From the NCBI RefSeq assembly GCF_023343835.1, contig NC_064443.1, forward strand, positions 3,596,001 to 3,660,000: a DNA stretch of 64,000 nt, in the 5' to 3' direction. The notes below the pieces were generated by a model. The model was not told the DNA's origin and did no database searches. It saw only the letters and a list, made by a program, of their open reading frames with translations. The translations under genes were made by a program, and so were the position numbers. How positions within the stretch are numbered: the stretch's first letter is position 1; the number at the start of each line of letters is the position of its first letter. Below, one piece after another: positions 1-9,659 of the stretch. The stretch is from Lagopus muta (taxonomy: Eukaryota; Chordata; Aves; Galliformes; Phasianidae).

Positions 1-94
1 TTAAATAGTTGAAAGGACCTGAGAAGAAATCTTCTGTCAGCAACTGGTGCCTCAGGAAAATGAAAGGCCGGACCTTTCTTTCAAGTGATTAATT

Positions 95-526
95 GTGAAA
101 ATGGGAAATACAATGTTTTTGTGGATTTGTTTTTTGCCACTATTATGTAGCTCTATAAGAGGTAATACACCTTTGTTGGAAGGGGGGATTTTTGAAGAAA
201 TCTCTTGTAGAATGTATATTGAAACATTGGAGAAAGGGGAAGTGAGATGCGATGGGACCCTCCCACAGGAAGATCTTTTTTGGCACATTATTGTGTCAGC
301 TGTAAAGAGTTTGGGCATTAACAAAAGGAATGCCCCTGAAACAGCAATGAGGGGGCTTGGGGGGGGATCGTTCTCAACTGAGCCCCTGGTTGCCATGTGG
401 CTGGGGAATGCGGATGGCCATGCTGAAGCAGACATGGTGCTTGGTGCGCGCTTGTGTCAGGTCCTCCAAGTAATAACCTCGTTTTATTTGGTGCCTTTTA
501 TATATTGGGGCATTATTAATGATTAA
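95..526 (+). other. Unrecognised open frame with secretory-like N-terminus (143 codons)
   Basis: An open frame starts at an ATG-led peptide whose first 22 or so residues look like a signal peptide: a short polar start, a hydrophobic core (FLWICFLPLLC) and small residues after it. The remainder has scattered cysteines and no family I recognise. It ends just past a TATA-like stretch and just before a cluster of AATAAA signals, and lies upstream of retroviral pol remnants, so it may be LTR or leader sequence of the endogenous retrovirus. A frame of this length is also expected by chance in 64 kb, and an antisense frame of 127 codons overlaps it. I treat it as probably non-coding. Confidence 0.12.
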
Positions 527-576
527 TAGACATAATTAATAAAGTTTAATAAAGCAGACATAATTAATAAAGTTTA
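493..576 (+). promoter_or_regulatory. TATA-like box followed by three AATAAA signals (LTR-like)
   Basis: The stretch around 496-503 reads ttttatata. It is followed by AATAAA at 538-543, 548-553 and 566-571. A 21-base unit (agacataattaataaagttta) occurs at 528-548 and again at 556-576, giving a 28-base tandem period. A TATA box close to polyadenylation signals is the usual U3-R arrangement of retroviral LTRs, and pol remnants lie downstream, so an LTR fragment is plausible. I could not find a matching copy on the 3' side of the provirus. Confidence 0.3.
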
Positions 577-728
577 GAGAAAGAAGAACCAGGTACTTGA
601 GTCTGGTGGTTCCTTGGAATTGCAGGAATATTGGCCAGATCTGTTTTGGTAAAGTTAAACCAAAACTTGTGTCCAAAGGGAGCAGATTTATAGGCTTATC
701 TGGCCATATGCTTGATCATAAGATTTCT

Positions 729-760
729 GTGTTCAGTTCTGATTGTGTTCAGTTCTGATT
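729..760. repeat. Perfect 16-base tandem duplication
   Basis: The unit gtgttcagttctgatt occurs at 729-744 and is repeated without spacer or mismatch at 745-760. It looks like a recent local duplication within the provirus-associated sequence. Confidence 0.85.
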
Positions 761-1107
761 TAAGAGCCTATCTTGATTTCAGTTGGGATGGAATTGTTTT
801 CTTCAGAGTGTCTGCATTTTGGTTCCAGGAGAAAAACAATATTGGTAACACACCAATGCTTGTAGTTGCTGCTAAGCAGTGTTACACGGGGCCAAGGACA
901 TTTGCAGTGAAGGGTTCAAAGAGCTGGAAGGGAAGAGAGCAGGACTGCTGACCTAAACTGGCCAAAGGGATATTCCATACTCTATGACATCACGTGGAAA
1001 GAAGTTTTGAAGGGTTCATTTCTCTCCTCTGTTGTTTGAGGCCTAGCTGGGCATCAGTCATGCTCTCCATCTTAGTGAATGGTTATGTCTAAACCTGTGA
1101 ATTCTGT

Positions 1108-1215
1108 CTTTTTGTTTTGTTTTGTTTTGTTTCCTGATTCTCTCCCCCATTACAACAAGAAAGGCTGGGGGGAATGGGCAGATGACTGTGTGGTGCTGTG
1201 CTGCCTGCCCAGTTA
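1108..1215 (+). mobile_element. LTR-tail-like sequence with (TTTTG)n
   Basis: A short (TTTTG)n run at 1108-1133 is followed by a segment ending near gtggtgctgtgctgc and ccagttaaac. This resembles, from memory of avian repeat families, the 3' end of bird ERV LTRs. No target-site duplication or 5' LTR end could be identified. It sits immediately upstream of an RNase H remnant, where an LTR should not be in an intact provirus, so it could be a second fragment, a rearrangement or a false resemblance. Confidence 0.3.
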
Positions 1216-1249
1216 AACAACTATCAAAGTGTTTTATTATTTTTTTTTA

Positions 1250-2660
1250 AGGAGTGGAAGCCAACTTGGTGCCAGAAGATGAGCATTGTTAATTTGCAGA
1301 GGAAAAGCATTAGCCCATGAGGGCTTAATTTCTCACCTGTTGAAGGTGGTGAATCTACCACAAGTAGATGAGCTGTAAGACATGTCACACAAGAGGTGGC
1401 TGTAATACATGTCTGGGGACATCAGGCAGGGTTTTTAAAGAATCAGTGGATAATCTAGGTAAGTGATGGACAGACAAAGCTCTAAAAGCAGTTCAGTTGG
1501 TGCAGTGGCACTTCTGCTCAAAGCATCTAAGATCTTTCCTTTACTCCCAATGGTTCAGATGCTGCTACATAAAATGTGTTTCCTGCCAGAGGAGTTGGAG
1601 ATAATTAAAAATAGTGGGGCCAAAGAAGAATAACTGGTTTACAAGGTATGGCAAACAGAGACTACCCAGGTCATTGGCCCTATAAGCTTTGAAATGACTT
1701 AATGAGGAAAACCACTGTGGCTCCAGAGGATTAGCGGGATCCTTTATGAAAATCTTTTTTCCATAGGGCTATTTGCCTTAGCAAGATGAGCCAGTGAGTG
1801 ATGTGCTGAAGGAAATAATTAAGCAAATAATAAAAGGAGGCTGACCTTAGGCAGAGGGACCCTTCCAGCAGTGTCAGGTAAATTTGAATGTGATGCCCAG
1901 GGCTGGATGGCTTAAATATCTCCTAGTGATAGTATGTCAGTCTATAGGATGACTGGAAGCATTTCCCATAGCCTCAATGACTTCCAGCTCTGTCATAAAG
2001 ATATCCCTGGAACAGATCATTCCCAGACATGGGATAATAGAGGCAATAGATTCAGATAGAGGAACTCACTTCACTGGAAAGGTGTTGCGGGGAATCATGA
2101 CTGCACTGGGGATACAATGGGACTTGAACAGCCCCTGACACCCTCCAAGTTCAGGAAGGATGGGACAAATGAATGGAGAAACAAAGAAACATTTTCTGAA
2201 ACTGGTGATGGAAACTTGTTTCCCTTGGGCCAGACTGCTACCTTTAGCCCTGGCCCAGAGAAGGGCAAAACGTAGGGGAATATAACCCCTATCAGTTGCT
2301 GTTCGGGATGCCTTACCCAACTACCCTCCAACTAGGAGGAGGGAAGGAAATAAGTGATATTTGCCTGAAGACAGTATGTGGGCAAGATGTCAGATCTCTT
2401 TGGCAGGACATCAGCTACCACAAAACCTACCCTTGGACTTTGTGGTGCACAGTATTCAGCCCGGAGATTGGATCTTGCTAAAAGACTGGAAAGAATGGCC
2501 ACTGCTAAGTGGAATGGACCTTTTCAGGTGTTACTCACTGCAGAGACTACAGTGAAAACAGTGGGACACAGATGAATTCACCATAACCATGATGAGCTCA
2601 CACGAGCTCCAGAGACCTGGACCTCTGGGCTGAAAGAAGACAGGATTGCAGATAACCTTT
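1250..2660 (+). pseudogene. Endogenous retrovirus pol remnant (RNase H to integrase)
   Basis: Pieces of retroviral pol can be read on the + strand, broken by several frameshifts and stops. Near 1390-1425 there is an RNase H C-terminal signature (VAVIHVWGHQ). Integrase core sequence follows at about 1860-2160, with DSDRGTHFTG at 2049-2078 containing the second acidic residue of the DDE triad. Around 2284-2340 the frame reads PYQLLFGMPYP, typical of the integrase region after the core. The C-terminal domain shows QPGDWILLKDW at 2457-2489 and, one frameshift later, WNGPFQVLL from about 2509. The GPF motif corresponds to the GPY/F module of gammaretroviral-type integrases. The copy cannot encode an active enzyme. 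Reverse transcriptase and gag were not recognised, so the element is both 5'-deleted and mutated. Confidence 0.8.
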
Positions 2661-2859
2661 TAATGGAGCCTACCAAGTAGTGACCCTAAGCAACTTGCCT
2701 CTGGGGAAGCCTGAGAGGGTAGTGGCAAGGGAGCATGTGAGACCAACCAGAGCCACCATGTTCCAAGTCCAAATGTTGAGTCAGAGCAGTCATCTAAGGA
2801 GAATACCCACCCTCCAGGGAAAACGTGGGTAAGGCTGCCAATGCCTTGGCTCTTTGTTT

Positions 2860-3760
2860 AGCAGGAGTACAACTGGTGGACAATATAATGGCCACTTTCA
2901 TGATGGATGTAGCAATCCACCCCCAAACAATAGTTATTCTCTGTTCACTGCAATTGACATTAACATCATAATCCATAGCTGGAGGAAGGTAGTTACCCAA
3001 CTAAATGCCAAAACATGTATGTAGGGTAGCTAAAGTTACCTATGAAGCACATTGTTTCCAGGTAGTGAAATGCACTAAGCTCCCAGCGTGATGAATTTAG
3101 AATTACGGTGTAGTGAGACAATGCATGTATCTTATACCTTGGCACTTTTGCTGTGTCAGAGGGATGGTTCTTTTACTGCAGGAGAGTCATCTGTTCCTAT
3201 TTTCCTATCCCCTTATGATTGTTCCTGTATCCCCGGAGGATGGCAATCCAAATGGGTGGCTACAGTTTAATGCAAACTGTGACAATAATGTAAATCTGTT
3301 GTTGAAGGGGAAGCTGTTGCCCTGGCTGTATTTTTAGTGGGAGTCCCAGGGCAAACCATCCACAACCATCGATAATTTACTATGGTCATTGTACTCTTGC
3401 TCTTGCAGCCTTAAATAAGGAATTCAGAGAAATCCAACATGAGGCCTTGCAAAATGGAGCTGCTGTCAATGATCTGTTATTAAGGCACAGTCATGGGTGT
3501 CAGGAATCTGATGGGATGTGTTGTTTGTTGAATTTGCCACTTTTTCTGTTGCCTCAGTTTCCAGTCCTTCAGCATCATTGATGAGCACTGAGCCCAGTTT
3601 GCAGCTCTTACCATTGCTGTACAAACAATGCAGGAAGCTGATCTGCATGTACTTGTTAGCATAAAATATTTGTGGGTGGTGGGTGGAGAACTTGATATTA
3701 TTGCATATATCAGAGAACATTTTTACACACATAAAACCTAAAAAATGGATTTTTGCACCT
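2860..3760 (+). pseudogene. Endogenous retrovirus env remnant with CX6CC transmembrane motif
   Basis: Downstream of the integrase remnant, where env is expected, about 900 bases hold broken env-like sequence. The clearest part is the transmembrane-subunit ectodomain: a frame around 3410-3540 reads EALQNGAAV and then HGCQESDGMCC, with Cys at 3498-3500 and Cys-Cys at 3519-3524, an exact CX6CC arrangement. In gamma- and alpha-type retroviral envelopes this motif follows the immunosuppressive-domain region and links TM to SU. The surface-subunit part (about 2900-3340) is too decayed to align by eye; a Cys-rich patch lies near 3217-3240. Stops and frame changes show it is inactive. No membrane anchor or 3' LTR could be placed with confidence. 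Confidence 0.7.
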
Positions 3761-4680
3761 TCGAATACACTGATGCTTGTCTAGGGGGATTGTAAGTTTG
3801 TTCTGCTCATGCTGTGGAGGTACTGTGGCACAAACCATGAAGGTCTGTACTGAGCTGTGCAGATCTTCAGGTTTAATTCATCCCCTAGCAGTGGCAGTAA
3901 AAAGACTCATTTGATAAAAAATGTAATTTAGAGATGCTCAAAGTTGTTCAAAAATTCTTTACAACAAAGTCTTAGTGAGAAACTGGTGCTGCTCATTGCA
4001 ATGCTTACGTTGCTGCAGTCTTCTAGCCATGTGTTTCCATCTTTTCTGTTTCTGTGCTCAGACTATATAGAGCCTATTTTGCTGGTGATAAACCAATGCT
4101 TCCATTTAAAAAAAAAAAATTATTTTTGAAGTTTCAGAGATTGTGTGGTTCAGACTCTCCTTAGGGATGCTGGCATTTCCCTGCTTTCACTGGGCAATGC
4201 AATGAGTACATACTCCATTGCCATCACACTTGACTATGTGTTACTGAGTCTGCATTTTACACCCATTTAACCATTTAACCCATGGGCAGAAAATACAGGC
4301 AGGCTTGTTGCTGTGGTGTGCAGCTGGATTGCTCTGGAGCCAGCTCTGCTATTCTTCAGCCAAGTATCTTCCTTTCAAATATGTGTGGATGTGGTCCCCA
4401 TTTTCCCCTTGAAGGCACTTCCTGAAACGCAGTTGGAAGTTCTCAGCTTGTGGTGGGCACTGCTCAAGGGAGGGATGAATACTTCCCTCATCCTTTTTGT
4501 TATCAATTCTGAATGATCTTCTGTTGAAGAAGATTGTAATCAAACTTGAAATATTCAAAAGCTAGTTAAAAAACAAACTCAGAAACAACAACAACAACAA
4601 AACCCTCATATGTATATTTTTTTCTGTTAAAGATCCAAGACAGAAAACTGGATGCTAAACCTTGCTCTCTTTGGATACCT
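3761..4680. other. Non-coding stretch, simple repeats only
   Basis: No convincing exon or transposon was seen. It holds an A-run near 4109-4120, a short duplication of ccatttaa near 4264-4281 and an (ACA)n run at 4584-4600. The 3' LTR of the preceding provirus would be expected here but was not recognised. Confidence 0.5.
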
Positions 4681-4849
4681 CATTCTGAAGCTGGCTCGCG
4701 ATGAAGGAAGATGAGCCCAGGCTCTGCCAGGAGCCCATGGTGCTGTTGGCTGCGAAGATGGGTTTTTACACGTGTAGGCTCGCAGTGCTCACCGGGTGTT
4801 ACTCCGCTCAGACCTGAGCAGAGGCTGCATTCGGATGCTCAGTTCAGGG

Positions 4850-5100
4850 ATCGCTGAGCGAGGAGCGGCTGCTGCCAGTCGGGCAGGCTGAGGTGCGGTG
4901 CGGTGCAACGCGGCCCGGAGCCGCGGGGTTGTGTGCGGCGCGGCCGCCAGGCGGCGCTATAACAGCGGGCGTTCAGGGCGCCATTAGGGAGCGCCCCCAG
5001 CCAGCGGGGCCCGGGACTGCGCGCCCGCGGGCGTGGGGTGCTGCGCGCGGCGGGGAGCGGCAGGCCCTCAGACGTGCGCATTGAACGCGCTTCTCGTACC
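4850..5100. promoter_or_regulatory. CpG island, probable gene promoter
   Basis: By hand count there are 36 CpG dinucleotides between 4861 and 5100, in very G+C-rich sequence, while flanking DNA is A+T-rich and CpG-poor. The 180 bases to the left are moderately CpG-enriched as well. Short, sharp islands of this kind mark promoters of vertebrate genes, often broadly expressed or developmental ones. On the + strand a TATA-like ctataac at about 4957-4963 precedes a YY1-initiator-like gccattagg at about 4980-4988, which suggests initiation near 4985, but direction cannot be settled by eye and the island may be bidirectional. Frames inside the island (63-88 codons) look like G+C artefacts. Confidence 0.8.
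4941..4959 (+). promoter_or_regulatory. CTCF-like binding site in the CpG island
   Basis: The 19 bases CGGCCGCCAGGCGGCGCTA match the vertebrate CTCF consensus at about 16 of 19 positions, keeping the CCAGG and GGCGCTA parts; the main loss is the central G-run, which has one C. It lies in the middle of the island, as promoter-proximal CTCF sites often do. The match was judged by eye and not scored against a matrix. Confidence 0.45.
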
Positions 5101-5103
5101 CAC

Positions 5104-5193
5104 ATGGATGCTTACAACTTGCCTTTCATGGGCTTTCTCTCTGTGGCATGTCTGCAGGTTCTCTCCTGCACCACGGCTGCGTGCTGGATGCAG
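5104..5193 (+). other. Small open frame just downstream of the CpG island
   Basis: An ATG at 5104 opens a 29-codon frame (MDAYNLPFMGFLSVACLQ and so on) ending in TGA at 5191-5193. The context has C at -3 and G at +4, a mediocre Kozak match. If transcription starts in the island and runs right, this would be the first substantial upstream frame in exon 1. A GTGAGT donor candidate at 5222 would close that exon. It could be a regulatory uORF or chance. Confidence 0.2.
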
Positions 5194-5222
5194 TGACTTC
5201 AGCTTCATCTGCTTTGAGGCTG

Positions 5223-5873
5223 TGAGTTCCTCCTTGGCACGAGCCAAACCCTGAACAAGTGGAAATTTCAAGGTCCCTCCTGCATTGCTTATAAATCTTT
5301 CTGGCACCATCTTAATAGTGTTTTGTGCTCGTAATCTGCAGGTTCCCAGATAGCCTGTTTTTGTGGCGTGCAGCAGAGCGCTCAGTGCCGACTGAAGCGG
5401 TCTTTTTTTAGCATGCAGAAATCAGAATGCTGCTCTGATTGAAAAAGAGAATTGGTGCTGCTGTGAGCTGCCGTTCACTTAGCACCATATGGAAGGAAGA
5501 AGTCTGACCTTTCTGATTGTTACGTGGTCTCTTTGAACTGATGCAAGTCACTGACTGAATGCACAAGGTTTCTTTTTTGCTATCTCCTTTTTCCAGCATA
5601 ACATTGCAAGTGAAAGCAGCTAATTATATTAAATCCAATTACAACTTAATGGCTTTTTAGAATCTTATTTGCATTTCTTAAAATATTACACATTCAGTGC
5701 ACATGCTGTGAGGAGATGATTGCAGTGCAACACCTGTACCCTTTGTGCTATTATTGCAGCCATCAAACTTACAGCCAATGTTTTAAGTACATTTTTTGTT
5801 TCTAAATGTTATAGCTAAGTGTACATCACTATTATATTAATTCCTAACTAACAGTTCGTTACAATAAGGACGG
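5223..5873. other. Non-coding stretch
   Basis: A+T-rich sequence between the CpG island and the first CR1 fragment. No repeat family, exon or RNA gene was recognised. It would be the start of intron 1 if the island drives a + strand gene. Confidence 0.5.
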
Positions 5874-6027
5874 TAAGGGTGGTGGATGTCCCATCGCTGG
5901 GGATATCCAAGGTCAGGCTGGGGCTCTGAGCACTGATGGAGCTGTGGCTGTCCCTTCTCACTGTGGGAGGTAGGAGTGGATGGCCTTTGGGAGTCTCTTC
6001 CAACACAAACAATTCTATGATTCTATG
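5874..6027 (+). mobile_element. CR1 LINE 3'-end fragment
   Basis: A 5'-truncated CR1 tail: a diverged 'gtggatgtcccatcgctggg' block, then aaggtcaggctggggctctgagc, 'gagtctcttccaac', and the diagnostic terminal tandem octamer attctatgattctatg at 6012-6027. Divergence is moderate to high. The order of blocks places the element on the + strand. Confidence 0.9.
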
Positions 6028-6872
6028 CAAATGGTAGGAAAAAAAAATCAGAACTAATGTTCTAATTCTTGAAATCTGAAATAAGTCTGTATGTCTTCAG
6101 AAATCTACAGTGCTGAAGCTAAGCATCCTGCTGAGAATAGAATAGTGAAAGTATTTCTTATGGTCGGGGAGATCAAAATACATCAGCACTCAGCTGGTTT
6201 CTGTAACCACTGCTGCTGGCCAGTCAGAAGCTCTGTGACCTCTGCTACATCATCTCAGGAAGCTTATAGCACCCAGTGCTGATGGCCTCACTGTGTGTTG
6301 GTGACGCTAAACCAAGGTATCTCTCTGTTATACCCAGTATTCCTCTGTGTAAATCAGTGGGCAGCCAGAAAAAGGTGGAAATCACATTTATATACGTTTG
6401 GTATTAGTTGTAGAATGAGCTAAAGAAACAGCTTTTAATTCTTGGACAGTTACTGCGGTGCAGGATTTTAGAGGTTTGAATGAGGTTTCTCTGAGTTCTA
6501 CCCAGAACTCAGTGCTACCCAGAGGAGGCTGTTCAGAATCACTGTGGCTCTGGGAAGATCTGAAACTGGGCATATGGGGCACATCTACATATCCTGGCCT
6601 GTTTCAGAAGTAGAATATGGCTGTTTCCAATTCAACTGTGATGCATCTGCTTGGCACACTTAAATTGCCCCCTCATTATCTGACAGTTAATTGTTTTGTT
6701 GATGTTTGTATATGTATTTCCTCAGTTTGTTTGTATATGCTTCTTCAGCATTGTCAGTCTGGTATGCTTATTGATTAGATGAGATTTCTTACCTTTATCA
6801 CTTTCCATGTAGCATAAACATAGCTGCTTGCTTATGTTTAGGCACAGTTGTCTTCTGTTTGCATCATTACAG
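6028..6872. other. Non-coding stretch
   Basis: No repeat family or coding exon was recognised between the CR1 tail and the exon candidate at 6873. Confidence 0.5.
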
Positions 6873-6931
6873 CTTGTGGTTTCATTGAAGTCCTTATCAG
6901 TAAAAATAAGATGTGAAGCTGCCCCAGAAAG
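6873..6931 (+). other. Candidate internal exon, 59 nt
   Basis: The segment follows a good 3' splice site (tcttctgtttgcatcattacag) and ends in AAAG followed by gtaagtt, close to the consensus 5' splice site. One frame is open throughout, about 19 codons beginning LVVSLKSLSVK, while the other two have stops. It lies 1.9 kb downstream of the CpG island on the same strand as the proposed initiation. I do not recognise the peptide. The length is not a multiple of three. It could be a 5' UTR exon or a pseudo-exon, which are frequent in introns. Confidence 0.25.
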
Positions 6932-7544
6932 GTAAGTTACATAACAGGTAGCTATGCTCTTTGGCTGTAAAAGATGTATTTGTTATTATGTAAGAAAGTG
7001 AAAAAGCTTGGTGGTAGAGAATGAAAAAGAGATATATCAGAGTCAAGTGGGAAACTGCAGCAGATAAAAACTACGTCCAGCAACGGTGGAAACAGTCTAT
7101 TTGGGGGTTCTTTTATGACTCATTCGTTAATTCCCTAAACTTTCAGCACACAGCTTCTGAGCTGTCTGCTGTGCAGCTCGTCTTGTGCTCAGACTCTTCA
7201 GCTGCAGTAAGAAACACCTTTTATTTCCACCATAAAGCTTTGGTCACGTCATGTGAAGATCCAGTGCAATGCCTTTTCAGGGAAGCGTGACTGAAAGCTC
7301 CCTGCACTCCATGTCACCATGTGCTTGCCTGGCCTTGAGACTGTCAGAGGCACGTTGTGATGTTTGAATACCTGAAGAAGAGTGCCTTTTCTCATGCCAA
7401 TTAATGCTTCCAAATAAGCACAGTGTATGCTGTGAAGCAGACATCTTTTAAGTCGGGGTTGCAAAGTGAAAGTTTTTCGGCCTGTGGCTGGTTGAAGACA
7501 TGCTGCTCTTGCTGTCTGTGGCAGGGTCTGGCCTTCCTGATGGA
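6932..7544. other. Non-coding stretch with one 89-codon frame
   Basis: A frame at 7021-7290 has an A at -3 of its ATG and a protein-like composition, but resembles no family I know and is within chance length. Nothing else was recognised. Confidence 0.4.
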
Positions 7545-7636
7545 TATGGAGTTTGGTGGCCCTGCATGCAGCAGGGGGGTTGGAGGTTGATGATCCTAGA
7601 GGTCCCTTCCAACCCAAGCCATTCTATGATTCTATG
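7545..7636 (+). mobile_element. CR1 LINE 3'-end fragment
   Basis: A short CR1 tail: tttggtggccctgc, a G-run followed by gttggaggttgatgatcc, ggtcccttccaaccc, and the terminal attctatgattctatg at 7621-7636. The 5' limit is uncertain by some tens of bases. + strand. Confidence 0.9.
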
Positions 7637-8716
7637 GATGTAATGTTTCCTGAGTGTCTGTCAGGAGGAAGCAACTTCAAAGTTCTTCTCTCAGGATAGG
7701 AAACTGCACATAGGCTGTCTCACAGTGAGTGTGTCTGTTTTTTGTTTTTTGTTTTTTTTTGTATGTTGTGTAGACAGCTGAAGAATATTGGCTTTGGTAT
7801 TTTCAAAGCAGATACTACAAGTTAAAAAACAAGATATTTGTACTATTTTTCTTAATTTTTAAAGCCTCGGTGATTTTACAGACTTCTATTTAAATCTGTA
7901 ATGTAGAAACCCTGTGTAGCTGCATTACTTCTGCAAGAGCTACAGAGGATAAACTTGGCAGTGCACATACCACCTTTTAGCTTTGTAAATAATTGCTTTC
8001 AAGTACTTGGCCAGTAAAGCAGGGATGAACTTAACTGGATGGCATTCCTTTGAGTTAATACATGAGCAAAGAATTCTTACTGGTGAAAAAGCTATGATTC
8101 TTTTATCAGTGTCAGAGCACATGATGATGAAAATGAAATGATCGTGTCACCAGGAGGGTTTAGTGAGGATCATAGCTATGTGCAGAATAAGCATGACATC
8201 TTCATTTAAAGATGCTTCTGACACTGCACGGAGAATTTGTCATGCAAATGAGATCCTTATTAGGAAGTAATATTTTTAGAGTATTTTTAGTAAAAGGAAA
8301 CTTGTTCTTCTAAAGGCATTTCACACACAGAACCACTTTATGAAAAAGGAAGATCAGGCCGGACACGTCTGTATTAATGGGAGGTAAATGTTTCCCAGGT
8401 CGTCTCATTAGGAAGTCTAAATTTGGAATTCCTACAAAATGTTATGCTGTAATAGCCTAGTTTTTTATGTCTTCAATTGAATCTACGCATAACAAGGGGC
8501 TGTTGCTTTGCTGCAGTGCACCACTGGGTATCCTTCCTAAGCTTTGTGCCAAAGAAACGATGTGGCTGTTCTAACTGCTTTTCAGCAGGGTGAAATACAT
8601 GAACTGTGTTACACTATGGCATACATAAGGTGAGATGACAACAGCGTTTGTGGGAAGGAAGAAGGAGGGAAAGTAGCACCACTGACGCTACAGTATTTTA
8701 GTCTTCAGTCCTGAAA
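7637..8716. other. Non-coding stretch
   Basis: A T-rich tract occupies 7738-7761. No exon, transposon or RNA gene was recognised in the rest. Confidence 0.5.
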
Positions 8717-8829
8717 GTGCACAACCAAGTTAAGCTCAACGTGCAGCTGAAATGGGTTCATGTGTGCCAGTACATAAAACTGGGAATACGTGCTTGTAGA
8801 GGAACTGTTAGGTCACAGCTTGAACTGGT

Positions 8830-8960
8830 GATTGAGCACCTGGTGAAAGGGTGTGACTGGCCCAGGGAGCACAGGCAAATTGTTTGCACCTGCACTCCCC
8901 AGCTGACCAGAAGGGGTGGACCTCCCTGGGCTCATATAAGGGCCAGCCAAGGAGGGGAGA
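8830..8960 (+). promoter_or_regulatory. TATA-type promoter candidate (gene promoter or LTR remnant)
   Basis: A G+C-richer block contains TATAAG at 8935-8940 in the context catataagg, preceded by a forkhead-like TGTTTGC at about 8881-8887. About 26-30 bases downstream, a purine-rich gagaacatt offers a start region near 8961-8966, and the following segment ends at a strong splice donor. This is the layout of a focused TATA promoter. An old retroviral LTR would show the same features, and I could not decide between them because no LTR ends were identified. Confidence 0.35.
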
Positions 8961-8961
8961 A

Positions 8962-9030
8962 CATTTCTGGGACCCAGGCTGCTTTCTGGGATGGAGTGCT
9001 GCATAGCCATGTGGCTCCTTTGCCAGTTGG
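8962..9030 (+). other. Candidate first exon with signal-peptide-like start
   Basis: Downstream of the TATA box, an ATG at 8991 has G at -3 and G at +4, a good Kozak context. The frame reads MECCIAMWLLCQL up to a strong 5' splice site (TTGG followed by gtgagt at 9031). The peptide has a hydrophobic core like a secretory signal, and the intron would be phase 1, common after signal-peptide exons. A possible second exon in matching phase lies at 9660-9704. I do not recognise the protein. A chance arrangement or an LTR-derived leader is possible. Confidence 0.25.
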
Positions 9031-9659
9031 GTGAGTTCTGTTCTTCTTCATGGGTACAACTGTTGGCCTCAGTGCAAATACTTTGTCTGATATCACCAAG
9101 GACTTGTCAGAAGTAGTTTTGCTTCTTCATGAGTAGAACAATGGTACTGAATGTGTCTGAGTGATAAACAGGCCTGCTTCTGAGCTCTGTCAGCTAGGGG
9201 AAGCTTATTCTGGTCCTGGTTTTGCAGTCCCTTGCAGGGCCGAGTTCTGACTGTAAATGAGGCAACTGCAGGCACTTCTCCCTCCCCTATGGATATGGGA
9301 GGTTCGGAAGCACCATAAAGCCCAAACATCTTTCTTGCTCCTCTGAGGAGGAAGTGTGGGGCTGGTAGAGTCAGCAAGAATTTATTTACTAGGTTTATGT
9401 TTGCCTATAAAGGCTGGTTAGGTCAAGTGGGGCCTCACGTTTATCTTAATTACTTGTCTTGCTTTGTAACGTAGCTTCTATTTCAGTTAATATGTGGTCA
9501 ATTAGAGTAGCTGAGGAAACTCTCAATGCATCAGCAGGAGGGACTTTGCTGACCGTAATAACTTGATCTCCAAATGGTCTGCTGTAGTGCAAGAGGCAGA
9601 AGAGCAGTGAGTCACTTGATTAACTGTCCTGTTGCTACTTTTGCCTCCGTGTGTATCAG
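9031..9659. other. Non-coding stretch, possible intron
   Basis: Nothing recognised beyond a second TATA-like tataaag near 9408. If the exon candidates on either side are real, this is their intron. Confidence 0.35.

Noticed and set aside
7021..7290. 89-codon frame with good start context and protein-like composition
   Set aside because: Within the length expected by chance, no recognised domain, no splice or promoter support, and overlapped by an antisense frame.
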